From assembly GCA_008330645.1 (NCBI GenBank), contig VLTN01000036.1, positions 124,001 to 188,000 on the forward strand: 64,000 nt of DNA, given 5' to 3'. Under the pieces are notes generated by a model. It was not told the origin of the DNA. It saw only the letters and a list, made by a program, of their open reading frames with translations, and ran no database searches. Each line of letters starts with the position of its first letter. The stretch's first letter is position 1. The DNA is from Cafeteria roenbergensis (Eukaryota; Sar; Bigyra; Bicosoecida; Cafeteriaceae). Positions 30,001 through 40,817 of the stretch are shown here, one piece after another. Both the position numbers and the translations under genes were made by a program.

Positions 30001-31895
30001 AGCCACCTTCGACGGCGGCGCGCCAAGCCATGACCGCGAGTTCAGCCACCGCCATGCTCAGCGCGAAGGCCTCCACGATATTTCCAGGCGAGGCAAGGAA
30101 CCGCACTTCCCCAAGCGCCCGCATGCGCACTGCGACTTGAGCGACCCAGAGGGCCAGGAACACGCCTCGAGCGACAGCTACCAGAGTCATTGATGCGTCT
30201 GCTTGGCCAGATGTGGGCTCCCACATGCGGTGACGGGCCAGCAGCAGGACCTGCGCGGCTGAGAGGCACCCTGAGACGAAACGGAACCACGACCGCCTGC
30301 GAAGTTGTCGCGCTTGCGTGCCCACATCATGGCAGCACCTGACGGCCTCCAACTCTCGGAGCTGTGGGGCGAGTCGCAGCCTGCGCCGTGCGGCTCGGCG
30401 TCCGCTGCTCGGCTGGTCGGCCCCGACAGCAGCGACCGACTCTGCATCAGCCGTGCGGAAGCTGGAGCTCCCTGCGGCGGCTGCTGGCGGGCCGAGGGCT
30501 CCCGGCTCGCGACTGGCGGGGAAGAGAGTGTGCGTTTGGGCAGTCTCTGCAGGCCTTGCCTCGAGCAGCTTGAGGGCCTCGGCGGCGATGCCCGCCTCGC
30601 GAGACCCGGACGACACGGACTTGAACCTCGCTCGTGCGGCCCGCGCTCTCTCCGTGGCATCCTTCCGCTGGCTAAGCCACTCGGGGTTTGGAACCAACTT
30701 TGCCCGTGTTGCCTGCCCAAACGCCATCGCCCGGACGAGGAAGCAGGGCGTGCAAGCAACGGCCCGCCACCGTGACACTGCGAAGTCGTCGGCAGGTGGG
30801 GAGCACTGATGTGCGAGGGCGTGTCGTTCACACGCTGGGCTAATCAAGCGTGACTGGTCGTCCTTGCGGGCGGCGATCTGCGCCAGCGCGGCAGCAGCAG
30901 GGAGCACGCCCGCGGCCCCTCCCAGCGCAATGACGGCCAGACCGACAACAACCAAGTGGTGCGAGCCCGTGCCATCAGCCATGTCGATCGCGGTGCTGCT
31001 CCAGCCTTGTCCGATTGCGAGCTGCAGCGTGAACGCAAGCGCTGCTGGCATAGAGCCAAGCGAAACGGCATCACGACTGGGGAGGGGAGAGCAAGAGTAC
31101 GTCGCGTTGCTGACTTCTGAGAACGTGGAACATTGTGCTGCTCCCCATTCGATTGCGGAGGCGGAGCTCGAACACCTTGCCGGACGTCCCGTGGCTGGCA
31201 ACAGCAAGGGAGCCGAGCCCGCCTGCGGTGAGTCTCGAACGCAGGCTTTGTCCAGTGCACCCGCCACGCTCTCCTCCACCACAGCAGCCACTGCCACCCC
31301 AATGACGACCACCACAAGTTCGATGGCCAGAAAGCGACGCGTGAGGCTCGGGGGCTTGAGCGGCCGTGCGGACGACGAGTCGGGCAGTCCAGGCCGATGT
31401 ACGCACTCGTGGGCAATCGCCAGTCGGGACACAGACAGCATGGTCAATGAACCAGCTATGTCTGACCGAGGCCAGAGCCAGCACGCCACGACCTCGGCGG
31501 TGGCGATGCAAGCTCCCAACATCCCACATGTGCAGCTCGGCAAGCCCGAACCGGCGCGGCAGCCAGATCCCAGCTGCACTGCCACCAGCGCCCTGCGCAC
31601 GACACGTGGCAAGCACCCAAGGCATCCTTCGCACAATCGATGCGGGCTTTGCGCAGCGCCGTATGGGCTGGCGCGCAGTGCGCAGCGACGTGCCTCACAA
31701 GTGCAGCGCAGCGACGGCGGCGGCCGCCACATCCAGCCATGCAGGCCTCCACGGCGAGCGCCGCGGCCACAAAAGCTGAGCAGCTGCTCCCAACAGGACA
31801 GCCGTGGCCACCCAGCGCACGGCCACGCGGTGGGCGCGGTGCCAGGTGCAGGGCAACCCGTTGCATGCGCAGGCCGGGGAGACGGGCTGAGGCAT
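24050..31895 (-). CDS. Four-repeat (24-TM) voltage-gated-type cation channel
   Basis: Exon 1 is 31699..31895 and exon 2 is 24050..31592. A 106-bp intron with GTGAGG donor and CGCAG acceptor joins in phase (2,579 aa). Four six-span repeats are visible, each with a pore loop before S6: I around GQGW (31001-31012), II LGARW (29630-29665), III LGSHW (27905-27925), IV AGGIW (25492-25518). The repeat IV S4-S5 region (NALRLLPADPALR, then VAIPSI) matches Cav/Nav/NALCN-type channels. The C-terminus has IQ motifs (VQRAFRRSRLR; IQRAWRACLSF) for calmodulin. Residues at the selectivity position read Q/A/S/G rather than acidic EEEE or DEKA. S4 charges are sparse in repeats I-III, so voltage sensing may be weak. 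A channel copy to the right is broken. Confidence 0.78.
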
Positions 31896-32301
31896 CGCGA
31901 GGTCCCCAGCAGCGAGCTCAGGTTAGCCTTGAAGGTGTTCCCACTGCTCGCCCTTCCGGCCTGGAAGCCCCACCCTTCACTCCCTCCCCTGAAGCTGTGC
32001 CTGGGCAGAAACGCAGTGAGTTGCGGCTGGCAGGCGGCTCTCGGAACCGCAGGCAGAGCTGGTGCCGACTCGGGTGGGCAGCGACGGTTCGCGCAAGAGC
32101 GAGCCTGTGCTTGCGAGCGCCCATCGTGCTGGACACAGTGTGGACAACAGTGTCGTCGACAAGTGATGCCATCACATCGCTTTGCGTCAGGCAAACGGCG
32201 CAACGCGCTGGGCAATGCTCAAGCGCCCGCAACACAATCACACAGCGCGTTCGGCCTCAGTGGGTTCACTGCTCTCGCTGTCTGGCCAGCCCGGCCAGTT
32301 T
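31896..32301. other. Channel 5' region / BRCA2-remnant spacer
   Basis: This is 406 bp between the proposed channel start and the BRCA2 remnant stop. It equals the intergenic spacer between the BRCA2 stop (40818) and the channel start in the right copy, so it should hold the channel promoter. Confidence 0.5.
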
Positions 32302-32548
32302 TCAGTCTGCAAGCATTCGCGTCGCAACCGCCAGCTCGCCCGAACACCGCTCGGCAAGTCCCCCTTCACCGTCCCCGCCGGCCCCGCCACCGCCCGTGCC
32401 CTCAAGCCCGCACACGACCTTGGCTGCCTCAGCGAACCGCCGCGCCAAGGCATCCAGCGCCATTCCTGACTTCGTGCTGCTATTGAGCACCGAGCAAGTT
32501 GACCATCGACCCCATTCGAGCAGCGCCACAGGCCTTCCCACCTCCATG
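32302..32548 (-). pseudogene. BRCA2 3'-terminal remnant
   Basis: This encodes the last roughly 81 codons of BRCA2 (MEVGRPVALLEWGRWSTC onward to the stop). It differs from 40818-41062 at about three positions. It is cut at 32548 by dispersed repeat copy C, and without the rest of the gene it cannot function. Confidence 0.92.
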
Positions 32549-33072
32549 CTGACCTGAGTGGGCGTTGAGAGGCTGCTTGTTGGTGGAGGATTGGTGTTGA
32601 CTCAAATGGCTTAAGTTTGGCGCGGCGGGGACCGCACGGGGTCGCCCGAGGGACGGGAGGGAGGGTCAAACGATCGAATCGAGCACACGCACACCACTCG
32701 GGGCGCGCGCGTACGGCGGGTACGGGTGCGGGTGCGGCCGGTGAGCCCACGCGGGCTCGAACCGGTGTGCCCGCCCAAAGGGCGGGCTTGCGAGCGGGTC
32801 GGATGGCCCGCGCTTGCCGTGAGGCAGAGCCGGGGTCATGTGATCGAGACCGCTCACGCGCTAGTCGGAACGCATGCGCGCGGCGGGAGCGGGATACGGC
32901 CGGCGAGCCCCCACGCGGGCTCGGGTCGGAGTGCTCGCCCAGAGGGCGGGCTTGCGAGCGGGTCGGGATGGCCCGCGCCTGCCGTGGGGCAGAGCGGGCC
33001 CGGTGTTGTTGTCGCGTCTGAAGGCGGCCTCTCAACTCGAGGGGACAGCAGCACAAGATTTACATCACAAAC
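32549..33072 (+). repeat. Dispersed repeat, copy C, inserted in BRCA2 remnant
   Basis: This is the longest copy, with the central GC hairpin block present twice (about 32745-32835 and 32905-33005). It begins GCTGACCTGAGTGGG and ends CACAAGATTTACATCACAAAC. Flanks read CCTCCAT before and ATTGCGGC after; the intact BRCA2 has CCTCCATTGCGGC at 41057-41069, giving the empty site and suggesting a short CAT target duplication. Confidence 0.85.
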
Positions 33073-33081
33073 ATTGCGGCT

Positions 33082-33193
33082 GAGGTACCTCGCGGCACAA
33101 CCGAGTCAGAAAGGTGCCTCCTGGCAGCGGCGAAACCGCCAAGCTGCACGCCTCCAGCGACAGCATTGCCTAGGGCCGCAGCTGACTAGCCAG
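33082..33193 (-). pseudogene. BRCA2 internal fragment (helical domain region)
   Basis: About 110 bp resembles BRCA2 at 47621-47733, sharing GGTGCCTCCTGGCAGCGGCG and the following GAAACCGCCAAGCTGCACGCC. Identity looks near 85%, much lower than the rest of the duplicated block, and several stops or indels break the frame. Confidence 0.8.
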
Positions 33194-33206
33194 CGACCGG
33201 GCGCGC

Positions 33207-34036
33207 AGCCGCCGACGCCAATGACGGTGACCCTCGAGCTCTGCCACGACTCGGCAGAGTGCTGCGGCGACTATGGTCGAGGCCTTTCGTTCTCAGCCAG
33301 CAATGCTCGGGGCAGAGGTTCGATTGGAACCAATTCCAGCGGGCTTCCTCGACTCGGGTGTTTGAGGTGCCAAGTAGAACGCGGGGGTAATGGCCGTTGG
33401 TCGCAATACTGCGTCCGACACGTCGGCTCGCCGCAGAAGGCCACTGAGCAGCGTGCGGCGCTTGCCGCGGAATCGCCGACTCGCGCCCCCGCTGCGGTGG
33501 CCTCCAGTGCCGCACACCAACACGCATTTTGCGGTTGTTGGTTAAATTCTGCAGGGCTGGCGTGCTCAGACGGGGTGCTCTGGCTGGCCCTGAGCTGCTC
33601 GACAGGTCTGTGCAAAGCTGGCAGCACAAGGGCTCGAGGCGGCAGCCCTGCTCGCAGCCCTTTGCATAGTTGTGCCTCATGGAACGTTGGCTTCGATGAT
33701 GACGTGGATTGCGTGCTTGCGGCATTGCGGTGAACGTTCTCTGCAGCTGCAAGCCCCGCTTGCAAGACCACGGCCCAGCAGAGCCAGTCGGCGGCCTGCC
33801 TTTGGGGTGCATCGCCAGCGGGTGAGGGCGTGCGCTCGCTGAAAGGTGCACTCCTCCGGCAGGCAGCAGCGGTCAGTGGTCGCGGACACGCGCAGCGACA
33901 CGTCGGTGCCCAGGTGGTCCCGCCGCTGCCCTGCCGTCGGGCAAGAAGAGAAAAAAAAAAAAAAAAGGAAAAGTCGGACCCGGCACGAGTGCGTGTGCGA
34001 CAAGCGCGGTGCGTCCGGACTTCCCACGTCAGGACG
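33207..34036. other. Leader of glycosyltransferase copy 2
   Basis: This is 830 bp with no supported gene, matching 20785-21595. It contains a 17-nt A-run at about 33950-33966 absent from the left copy. Confidence 0.5.
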
Positions 34037-36022
34037 ATGCCGGCGATGGCGCGCATGTCGTCCCGCAGCAGGGGTCGACGCGACAAAGCGTGTTGCCCGG
34101 GCTGGGTCGTCGTGGCCATGCTGATCATCGTCGCCGCGGGCGCGGTTTTGCTTGCCGCGCCCACTGCCTCCGGATGGCTCCGCTCCGTGGGAGGCTCACG
34201 AGGCAGCAACATGTACAGCAACCGCTCGTTCGAAAGTAAGACACGCAATGAAGCGCCGTGGTCCGCGCGCGACCGGGGTCGTCGCGGGAGGAGGAGCGAG
34301 GCTCGCGCCATCCTGCGTGAAGCGGCTGTCTGCGATTGCGCGAGAGGCGCCAGGCGGGCCACTGAAGTTCCCCACCTCACCCGCTCGCCGGATCATTGTG
34401 ATGGTTGCTCCGCAGAGGCGATGGAGTTTGCCAGCCTGGGGGCCAATGAGGGGCCTCTGCAAACAGGAGACGTGCAGGCCGCGGAGACCTCGCACGCTCC
34501 GATTCCACCCGAGGAACCTTCGTGCAATCGCTCTTGGTGCGGGCAGGCTGTGCTGGGGTCTTCACTGGGCACTCGCCACACGTCGCACTGTGACACAGAG
34601 CGGTGGGGCGGGCAGCCCACTGCGGGCGAGTTGGCCGCCAGCTGCAGCAGCAAAGCCAGCGCCGGCAAGGCTGTGTGCAGCGAGATGCGTCTCGCCGACC
34701 AGGTGGAGTGCGCAACGCACTTTGGTGCGGCGAAGACGGCCGATGACCTCATGCCAGGAGTGGTCACCGGGCCGCTCCGCACCGCGACAATGCAGGTCCT
34801 TCAAGCTTCGGCTCAGCAAGCAGACTGCCTCTCGCCCAGCACACAGCCCAGGGCTGGCTGCAATGCCGTGCTTCATTTCGCGATTGCGGAGCACCTCGCG
34901 GCCACCGGCATGGGCAATTTTGTTGTTGCTGCTGCAGGGCTGCTCCTGAATGCCAACTCCATGCAGAGAGTGTTCCTGCTTGGCCAGGGCCTCCCGACTG
35001 CCATGCTCAGGCCGTACTTCGAGTCTCCGCTCGGCGTGCTTTCGACGGAGCAAACTTGGCAGCCAGCAGCTATCGGGGCGAGGTGGTGGGCGGCGTGCAG
35101 GGATCCGGAGGTACAAGCGCCGCCGCCTGCGGTCCGGCTCGACGTCGGAAAGCCTCTGACCCACAAAGAAAAAGTGATCCTTGCTCCGATTGCCTCGGCT
35201 TACGAAAGCGCCATCAGCGCGTGCCCGTCGACCGCGGAGGCGCTCGAGGGGTTCCTGAGCGCGCTTCCCGCGCCGCCAGGCTCTGCCAAGAACTGGGAGT
35301 CGCTCTCCAAGGTGGCCACGATGCTCTCCAGAGCGCGATCCATCTCGGTACGGTCCGGGACGCACGAAGGGTCGCTGGGCGAAGGCGTATGCGAGCTGCT
35401 GAAGCACTCCATTCGCCGCGAGCAGCTCATCTCCGTGGGCATCGCCGCCATCCTCTCCAACCCCACCACAAAGATGCTGGACCTGGCGGCGCAGTTCAAG
35501 CAGCGCGTGAAGTGGGACGAGTTCACAATTCGCGTTGGGCTGCAGATCCGGCAATGCGTCGACTGCGGGTGGACCAACCGCGCGTGGAACGACCAAGCCC
35601 GTCTCCTCCTGCAGCTGGACTGCTTGCGGTCCGTGGTGGCCCCGATGCTGAGCGCCCACAAGCAGCCCGCCCTTGCAAGCAGCTCCCTGCTTGTGTTTCT
35701 GTCCACGGACGACCCAAGCATCTTCGACGCAGTGCAGACTGCGCTCCAGTCCTTTGCCACAGTTGTGGCATCTGGCCCCAACAACCGCCCACCGCCCTGG
35801 TTCCACTCGACAAGGGCCTCATCGCAGAGCTCACAGCAAGACTCAGTGATGCTTGACATGTTCATGCTTGGAGAGACCGACGTCCTGGTGGCGACTGGCA
35901 CGTCCTTCTCGCAAGTGGCAGCAGGCCGCACGTTCAGGGACCTCATTCGCCTCCCGTACAAGGACGACCTATCGTGCAAGGCGTTCAGTCAAAGTGTCAT
36001 GCCCAACTGTGGGGAGCAGTAA
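34037..36022 (+). CDS. Putative Golgi type II glycosyltransferase (fucosyltransferase-like)
   Basis: Single exon, 661 aa. A short basic cytosolic tail (SSRSRGRRDK) precedes one membrane anchor (about residues 22-42, WVVVAMLIIVAAGAVLL) and a Ser/Cys-rich stem, the layout of Golgi glycosyltransferases. The C-terminal half shows VGLQIRQ, then LLVFLSTDDPSIFDAV (about residue 555) and a D-x-F-x-L-x-E-x-D-V-L-V-A-T-G-T-S-F-S motif (about 612). This order resembles the alpha-1,6/O-fucosyltransferase (GT23-like) GDP-sugar fold, where an LATDDP strand precedes D..L...D..V.T.SS.F. Cysteines (for example RQCVDCGW) suggest a luminal, disulfide-bonded domain. The family assignment is by motif order only. 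The frame is intact, in contrast to the left copy. Confidence 0.6.
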   Translation: MPAMARMSSRSRGRRDKACCPGWVVVAMLIIVAAGAVLLAAPTASGWLRSVGGSRGSNMYSNRSFESKTRNEAPWSARDRGRRGRRSEARAILREAAVCDCARGARRATEVPHLTRSPDHCDGCSAEAMEFASLGANEGPLQTGDVQAAETSHAPIPPEEPSCNRSWCGQAVLGSSLGTRHTSHCDTERWGGQPTAGELAASCSSKASAGKAVCSEMRLADQVECATHFGAAKTADDLMPGVVTGPLRTATMQVLQASAQQADCLSPSTQPRAGCNAVLHFAIAEHLAATGMGNFVVAAAGLLLNANSMQRVFLLGQGLPTAMLRPYFESPLGVLSTEQTWQPAAIGARWWAACRDPEVQAPPPAVRLDVGKPLTHKEKVILAPIASAYESAISACPSTAEALEGFLSALPAPPGSAKNWESLSKVATMLSRARSISVRSGTHEGSLGEGVCELLKHSIRREQLISVGIAAILSNPTTKMLDLAAQFKQRVKWDEFTIRVGLQIRQCVDCGWTNRAWNDQARLLLQLDCLRSVVAPMLSAHKQPALASSSLLVFLSTDDPSIFDAVQTALQSFATVVASGPNNRPPPWFHSTRASSQSSQQDSVMLDMFMLGETDVLVATGTSFSQVAAGRTFRDLIRLPYKDDLSCKAFSQSVMPNCGEQ

Positions 36023-36049
36023 GATTGCTTCCAAACTTACTGCAGCCAT

Positions 36050-36418
36050 GTTTGTGATGTAAATCTTGTGCTGTTGTCCCCTCGAGTTGAGCGACCGCCG
36101 CCCTTAAGACAGGGTAACAACCCCAGGCCCGCTCTGCCCCACGGCAGCCGCGGGCCATCCGACCCGCTCGCAAGCCCGCCCTCTGGGCGGGCACACCGGT
36201 TCAAGCCCACGTGGGGACTCACCGGCCGTACCCCGCACCCGTACCCGCCGCACGCGCGCGCCCCCGAGTGGCGTGTGCGTGCTCGACTCGATCGTTTGAC
36301 CCCTCCCTCCCGTCCCTCGGGCGACCCCCTGTGGTTCCCGCCGCGCCGAGCTTTAGCCATTTAGGTCAACGCCAGTCCTCCACCAACAAGCGGCCTCTCA
36401 ACGCCCACACAGGTCAGC
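36050..36418 (-). repeat. Dispersed repeat, copy D (inverted)
   Basis: This is the counterpart of copy B in the right duplication block, with the same ends and hairpin. It is not an independent insertion. Confidence 0.85.
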
Positions 36419-36486
36419 AGGACGGGCCTGCCCTAGTTGCGCTGCCGAGCGAGCTTGGCGCTCGATACGGCCAACGACCCAGCCGA

Positions 36487-39400
36487 TTATGTCAAGGGGT
36501 CGACGCCTCCAGATCGAGCCGAGCTGCTAGTTGAGATGTCGCCGTCGTCGCCATCGCAGCCTCGTTTCGTGCGGACTTCGTCGACGGCTCGGACCAGCCC
36601 GTGCCCCACGGCGAATGCCGACGCTGGGCTTGGAAATTCCTGATTCTGCGGAAGCGAACGGCCGCCCAAAGCCAGCGCCGCACTATATGTATCGGTAGCA
36701 TGCTCCCCTCGGGCAGGCAAGGCAGGTTGAAAGCTCAGACACGCTCGCCACGCACGCTGAATGAGTCTTGCCGCCCGATGTACAACGAACCTCTGCTGTC
36801 GAAGCGTCCGCCACACCAGGCAGCACAGGTCATGGTGCCGCCTCCACAAGGCGCGCATGAAGCTCTGGATACGGTCTCGCGCCCGCTGGATGCGCCTCAG
36901 GCGGCTCCGCCGAAACGCTCGCTGCACCACGAAAGCGTGAGAGTCCAGCAGCCGCCAGCGCTGAAGGCGCCACTCCATTTCCAGCCGCTCTGGGGGCGGC
37001 AGAGCATCGGCGCCGACGAACCACCTCGCCATCGTCACCTGGATGTCCTCGGGCTCCAAGTGCAAGTCCGAGTCGGGGCATGACGCCGCGTAGCTGGCGA
37101 CCGCGGCCTCCACAAGCGGCTCGAGCGCCTTGAAGCTCCGTCGGTGCGCTCTCATCCGGAGGGACACTTGCCGAATGCGCTGCCAAACATCGGCCAGCTG
37201 CAGTTGCTCCTCTGGGGAGAAGGCATGTGCCGTGAAACAAGTCGCACTAGAATCACCAACGACAGAGGCAAGCATGACGGGTGGTGGCCGCCCGGCGGGG
37301 TCAGCACGGGTTTGCGGAGTTGATCACGGTGGCCGCGGAAACAACCTGCTCCATGGCTCCGAGCGCTCCGCTTTCAGCCATCGCCGAGTAGCGACGTTCA
37401 AGAAAGCCGAGCGCAAGTCGAACCTTCGCCGTGATCCTGCGCTCCGCCACAGCACGCAGGTCATCTTGAACCAGTGGCCAAAAACTTCGCGACTGAAGCG
37501 CGGCTGTGGCAAACTGAGACAGGCTGGGGCCGTGCAGTCGTGCTGAGCTCGATTGGGCGCCTCTGGGCTCTGCGTCCAAGTCCGGAGCCGCCTGGCCGTC
37601 GTTCCTTCGAAACCAAGTGAACGAACACTGCGGCGACGTCGTCGGATGATCGCTTCCTGCCTTGGCGAATCTTGCAATTACTTTTTTGACCGCGGCCACG
37701 GAGATAGCCACGCCGCCGGTTTCGCCCAATGCTGACCGCGCTGCGCTTCCGAGCCGAACCAGGTCACGGACCAGCGAGGACACGCGCGCCAATGCGTCGC
37801 CCTCCCTGAAGCACCGTGCGACTTCGGCAACAGCAATAGGCACTGCCAGGAGCCAGAAGCGAACGGCAATGCCTGCAAAGAATGCGACGACACCGAGCTG
37901 CCCGCCAACCATGTTTCCCAGCTCAGCAGCTACCTCAGGCCAGCTACCGCCGGCCACGATCCTGACAAGGAGGAATGCGGTGCCCCAGACCGTTGCCGCG
38001 GACTCACGCAGGCTGGTGACAGCAGCTTGTGCCCGTGCCGAAGCAGCAAGCAGGACACTGCGGTTTGTGCCGCTCGCAAGGCATTGTCCGTCATTCGGGA
38101 GAACCGCTTCTCCCGCCGGCAGCCGAAGCTTGAAGCAATGCTCCCCTGACACTGCTTGCTCGCTCGGATTTGTCTCGCAAGGATGAAGGCCTCCCTCGTG
38201 CTCGCTGAGCGAAGCCCGTTGGGATTCCGTGTCGCGAGGAATTGCTATGCCGGATGTCACGCCTGGCCCTGACCAGGTGTGGCTCGTAGAGTTGTGCGAA
38301 ACCGCAGTTGAGACCCCTGCCAAGAGCCTGATCGCCGTCGACCCCGCACGACGCACGTCGTCAGGGCTGACTGCTGCGGGCGTGCTGTTCAGGGCCCCCG
38401 CCCAGGCTGTGGTCAGGTCCGTCATCGCGGAGGCCAGCGCTGTCCCAAGCAGCTGCGTCTCGGCGGCTTCTAGCGAGAGGGAACCAGCCAGCACTCGCTC
38501 CAGCTGCGAGTGAATCTGGACTTGGTCTCCCATTGCCGCCCGCGCAAGCGACACCGCGGCCGTAGACGGCATGCTTGGGAATGCACGCTGCAGCGCGAAG
38601 CGCAGAGGCTCTGGCGTTTGGTTGGTCGGAATCGCAACCAGAGGCGACGGTGTGGCCCAGACAATTGGGGCAGCCATGCTGGACGTCCAGAGCAGCTCGT
38701 GACCGACAGTGGCTGCAGCAAACAGCGACACCGTAGCCATTCCCAAGATGCTTGGGATTGCCACCATCAGTCTTGCCAAGACGGCCCGCAGGGCTGGGTC
38801 CGCGGGCAGAAGCCTCAAGGCGTTCAACGAGAGCAACGACGCCAGAAGTCCGAGGTGCGGGACGCCGGCGAGGGCCGCAAGCACGCCAATCCCGAGGATG
38901 CCGGAGTTGAACGCGTGCCAGCGTGGCCACGCCGTGCACCCCAGCGCCAAGCACCGAGCCGCGCTGGCAGCCGCGACCACGGCTACAAGCACATAGCCAA
39001 GCCACGCAGCAGGCCCAGGATCTGCCCCTCCAGCCAAGTTGGTGCGCCAGAACAGGCTGCCCATGTAAACCACAGCCAGCACTCCCAAGGCCGAATCGAC
39101 ACTGGCTGGGGGCGGCGCCCGACGCCTGACACCGGAGTCCCTGTCGGCATCTCCTTCCCATGGCTGCAGGCGTTCAAACCAGAAGCGCTGCACGCGGCTG
39201 AAGCAGCCCGAAACGAGCCCCAGAGTCGCCGGGCAGCGTCGGTGAGATGCAGCGGTGGGCGCCGCCGTGCCAAGCACTGTTGCCAGGACTTCGTGCGCGA
39301 GTTGTTCCGTCGTCAAGAGCTTGCGACCAGCACGACGAGCTTCACCTCGAGTTGCACGCATTGGTTCGACACTTGGCCGACCTGCCGCCGCCGCACCAGA

Positions 39401-40410
39401 CCCGGCTGAGCCGCACGTGGAGGGCTCCCTGGACGCTGGCTCCATCGCTGCTGAAGGCACGCGTCGCTCTCGGCATCGACATGCTGCCAGTGTTCGCTCG
39501 GTAAAAGTCTGCAGGGTGAACTCAGCGTTGGCAAGGCACCCGTCCCCGTGTCCGACGGCGGCCGCAGCCACAGCAGAAACGTGCTGCGCTGCAAGGCTCC
39601 CAAGCGCAAGAGTACGTCGCGTTGCTGACTTCTGAGAACGTGGAACATTGTGCTGCTCCCCATTCGATTGCGGAGGCGGAGCTCGAACACCTTGCCGGAC
39701 CTCCCGTGGCTGGCAACAGCAAGGGAGCCGAGCCCGCCTGCGGTGAGTCTCGAACGCAGGCTTTGTCCAGTGCACCCGCCACGCTCTCCTCCACCACAGC
39801 AGCCACTGCCACCCCAATGACGACCACCACAAGTTCGATGGCCAGAAAGCGACGCGTGAGGCTCGGGGGCTTGAGCGGCCGTGCGGACGACGAGTCGGGC
39901 AGTCCAGGCCGATGTACGCACTCGTGGGCAATCGCCAGTCGGGACACAGACAGCATGGTCAATGAACCAGCTATGTCTGACCGAGGCCAGAGCCAGCACG
40001 CCACGACCTCGGCGGTGGCGATGCAAGCTCCCAACATCCCACATGTGCAGCTCGGCAAGCCCGAACCGGCGCGGCAGCCAGATCCCAGCTGCACTGCCAC
40101 CAGCGCCCTGCGCACGACACGTGGCAAGCACCCAAGGCATCCTTCGCACAATCGATGCGGGCTTTGCGCAGCGCCGTATGGGCTGGCGCGCAGTGCGCAG
40201 CGACGTGCCTCACAAGTGCAGCGCAGCGACGGCGGCGGCCGCCACATCCAGCCATGCAGGCCTCCACGGCGAGCGCCGCGGCCACAAAAGCTGAGCAGCT
40301 GCTCCCAACAGGACAGCCGTGGCCACCCAGCGCACGGCCATGCGGTGGGCGCGGTGCCAGGTGCAGGGCAACCCGTTGCATGCGCAGGCCGGGGAGACGG
40401 GCTGAGGCAT
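36487..40410 (-). pseudogene. Channel copy 2, internally deleted and frameshifted
   Basis: The former exon 1 is 40214..40410. Exon 2 lost the segment equivalent to 27162-31090, removing pore loops I-III and most of repeats I-III; a 6-nt filler (about CCAAGC) sits at the junction near 39600. A further 1-nt insertion near 37308 (CACGGGTTTG versus CACGGTTTG) separates the C-terminal IQ region (36487-37275) from repeat IV. Repeat IV itself is still readable. Not expected to make a channel. Confidence 0.85.
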
Positions 40411-40817
40411 CGCGAGGTCCCCAGCAGCGAGCTCAGGTTAGCCTTGAAGGTGTTCCCACTGCTCGCCCTTCCGGCCTGGAAGCCCCACCCTTCACTCCCT
40501 CCCCTGAAGCTGTGCCTGGGCAGAAACGCAGTGAGTTGCGGCTGGCAGGCGGCTCTCGGAACCGCAGGCAGAGCTGGTGCCGACTCGGGTGGGCAGCGAC
40601 GGTTCGCGCAAGAGCGAGCCTGTGCTTGCGAGCGCCCATCGTGCTGGACACAGTGTGGACAACAGTGTCGTCGACAAGTGATGCCATCACATCGCTTTGC
40701 GTCAGGCAAACGGCGCAACGCGCTGGGGCAATGCTCAAGCGCCCGCAACACAATCACACAGCGCGTTCGGCCTCAGTGGGTTCACTGCTCTCGCTGTCTG
40801 GCCAGCCCGGCCAGTTT

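Larger units (their letters stand above)
20785..32548 (+). repeat. Segmental duplication, left copy
   Basis: This direct copy of 33207-41062 is roughly 98-99% identical by eye where aligned. It contains the frameshifted glycosyltransferase, repeat copy B, the full-length channel and the last 247 bp of BRCA2. The offset between copies is about 12.42 kb up to a poly-A insertion in the right copy, then about 12.44 kb. Confidence 0.93.

Noticed and set aside
33950-33966. Poly-A run as evidence of a retrotransposed cDNA
   Set aside because: It lies upstream of the gene on the coding strand, inside otherwise colinear duplicated DNA. It is better explained by slippage from the 6-nt A-run in the left copy.
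37301-39931. An 876-aa continuous frame in channel copy 2 as an intact shorter channel
   Set aside because: Its first roughly 110 codons are the wrong frame of the repeat I region joined across the deletion, and its end is a frameshift that cuts off the IQ tail; it represents debris around repeat IV.
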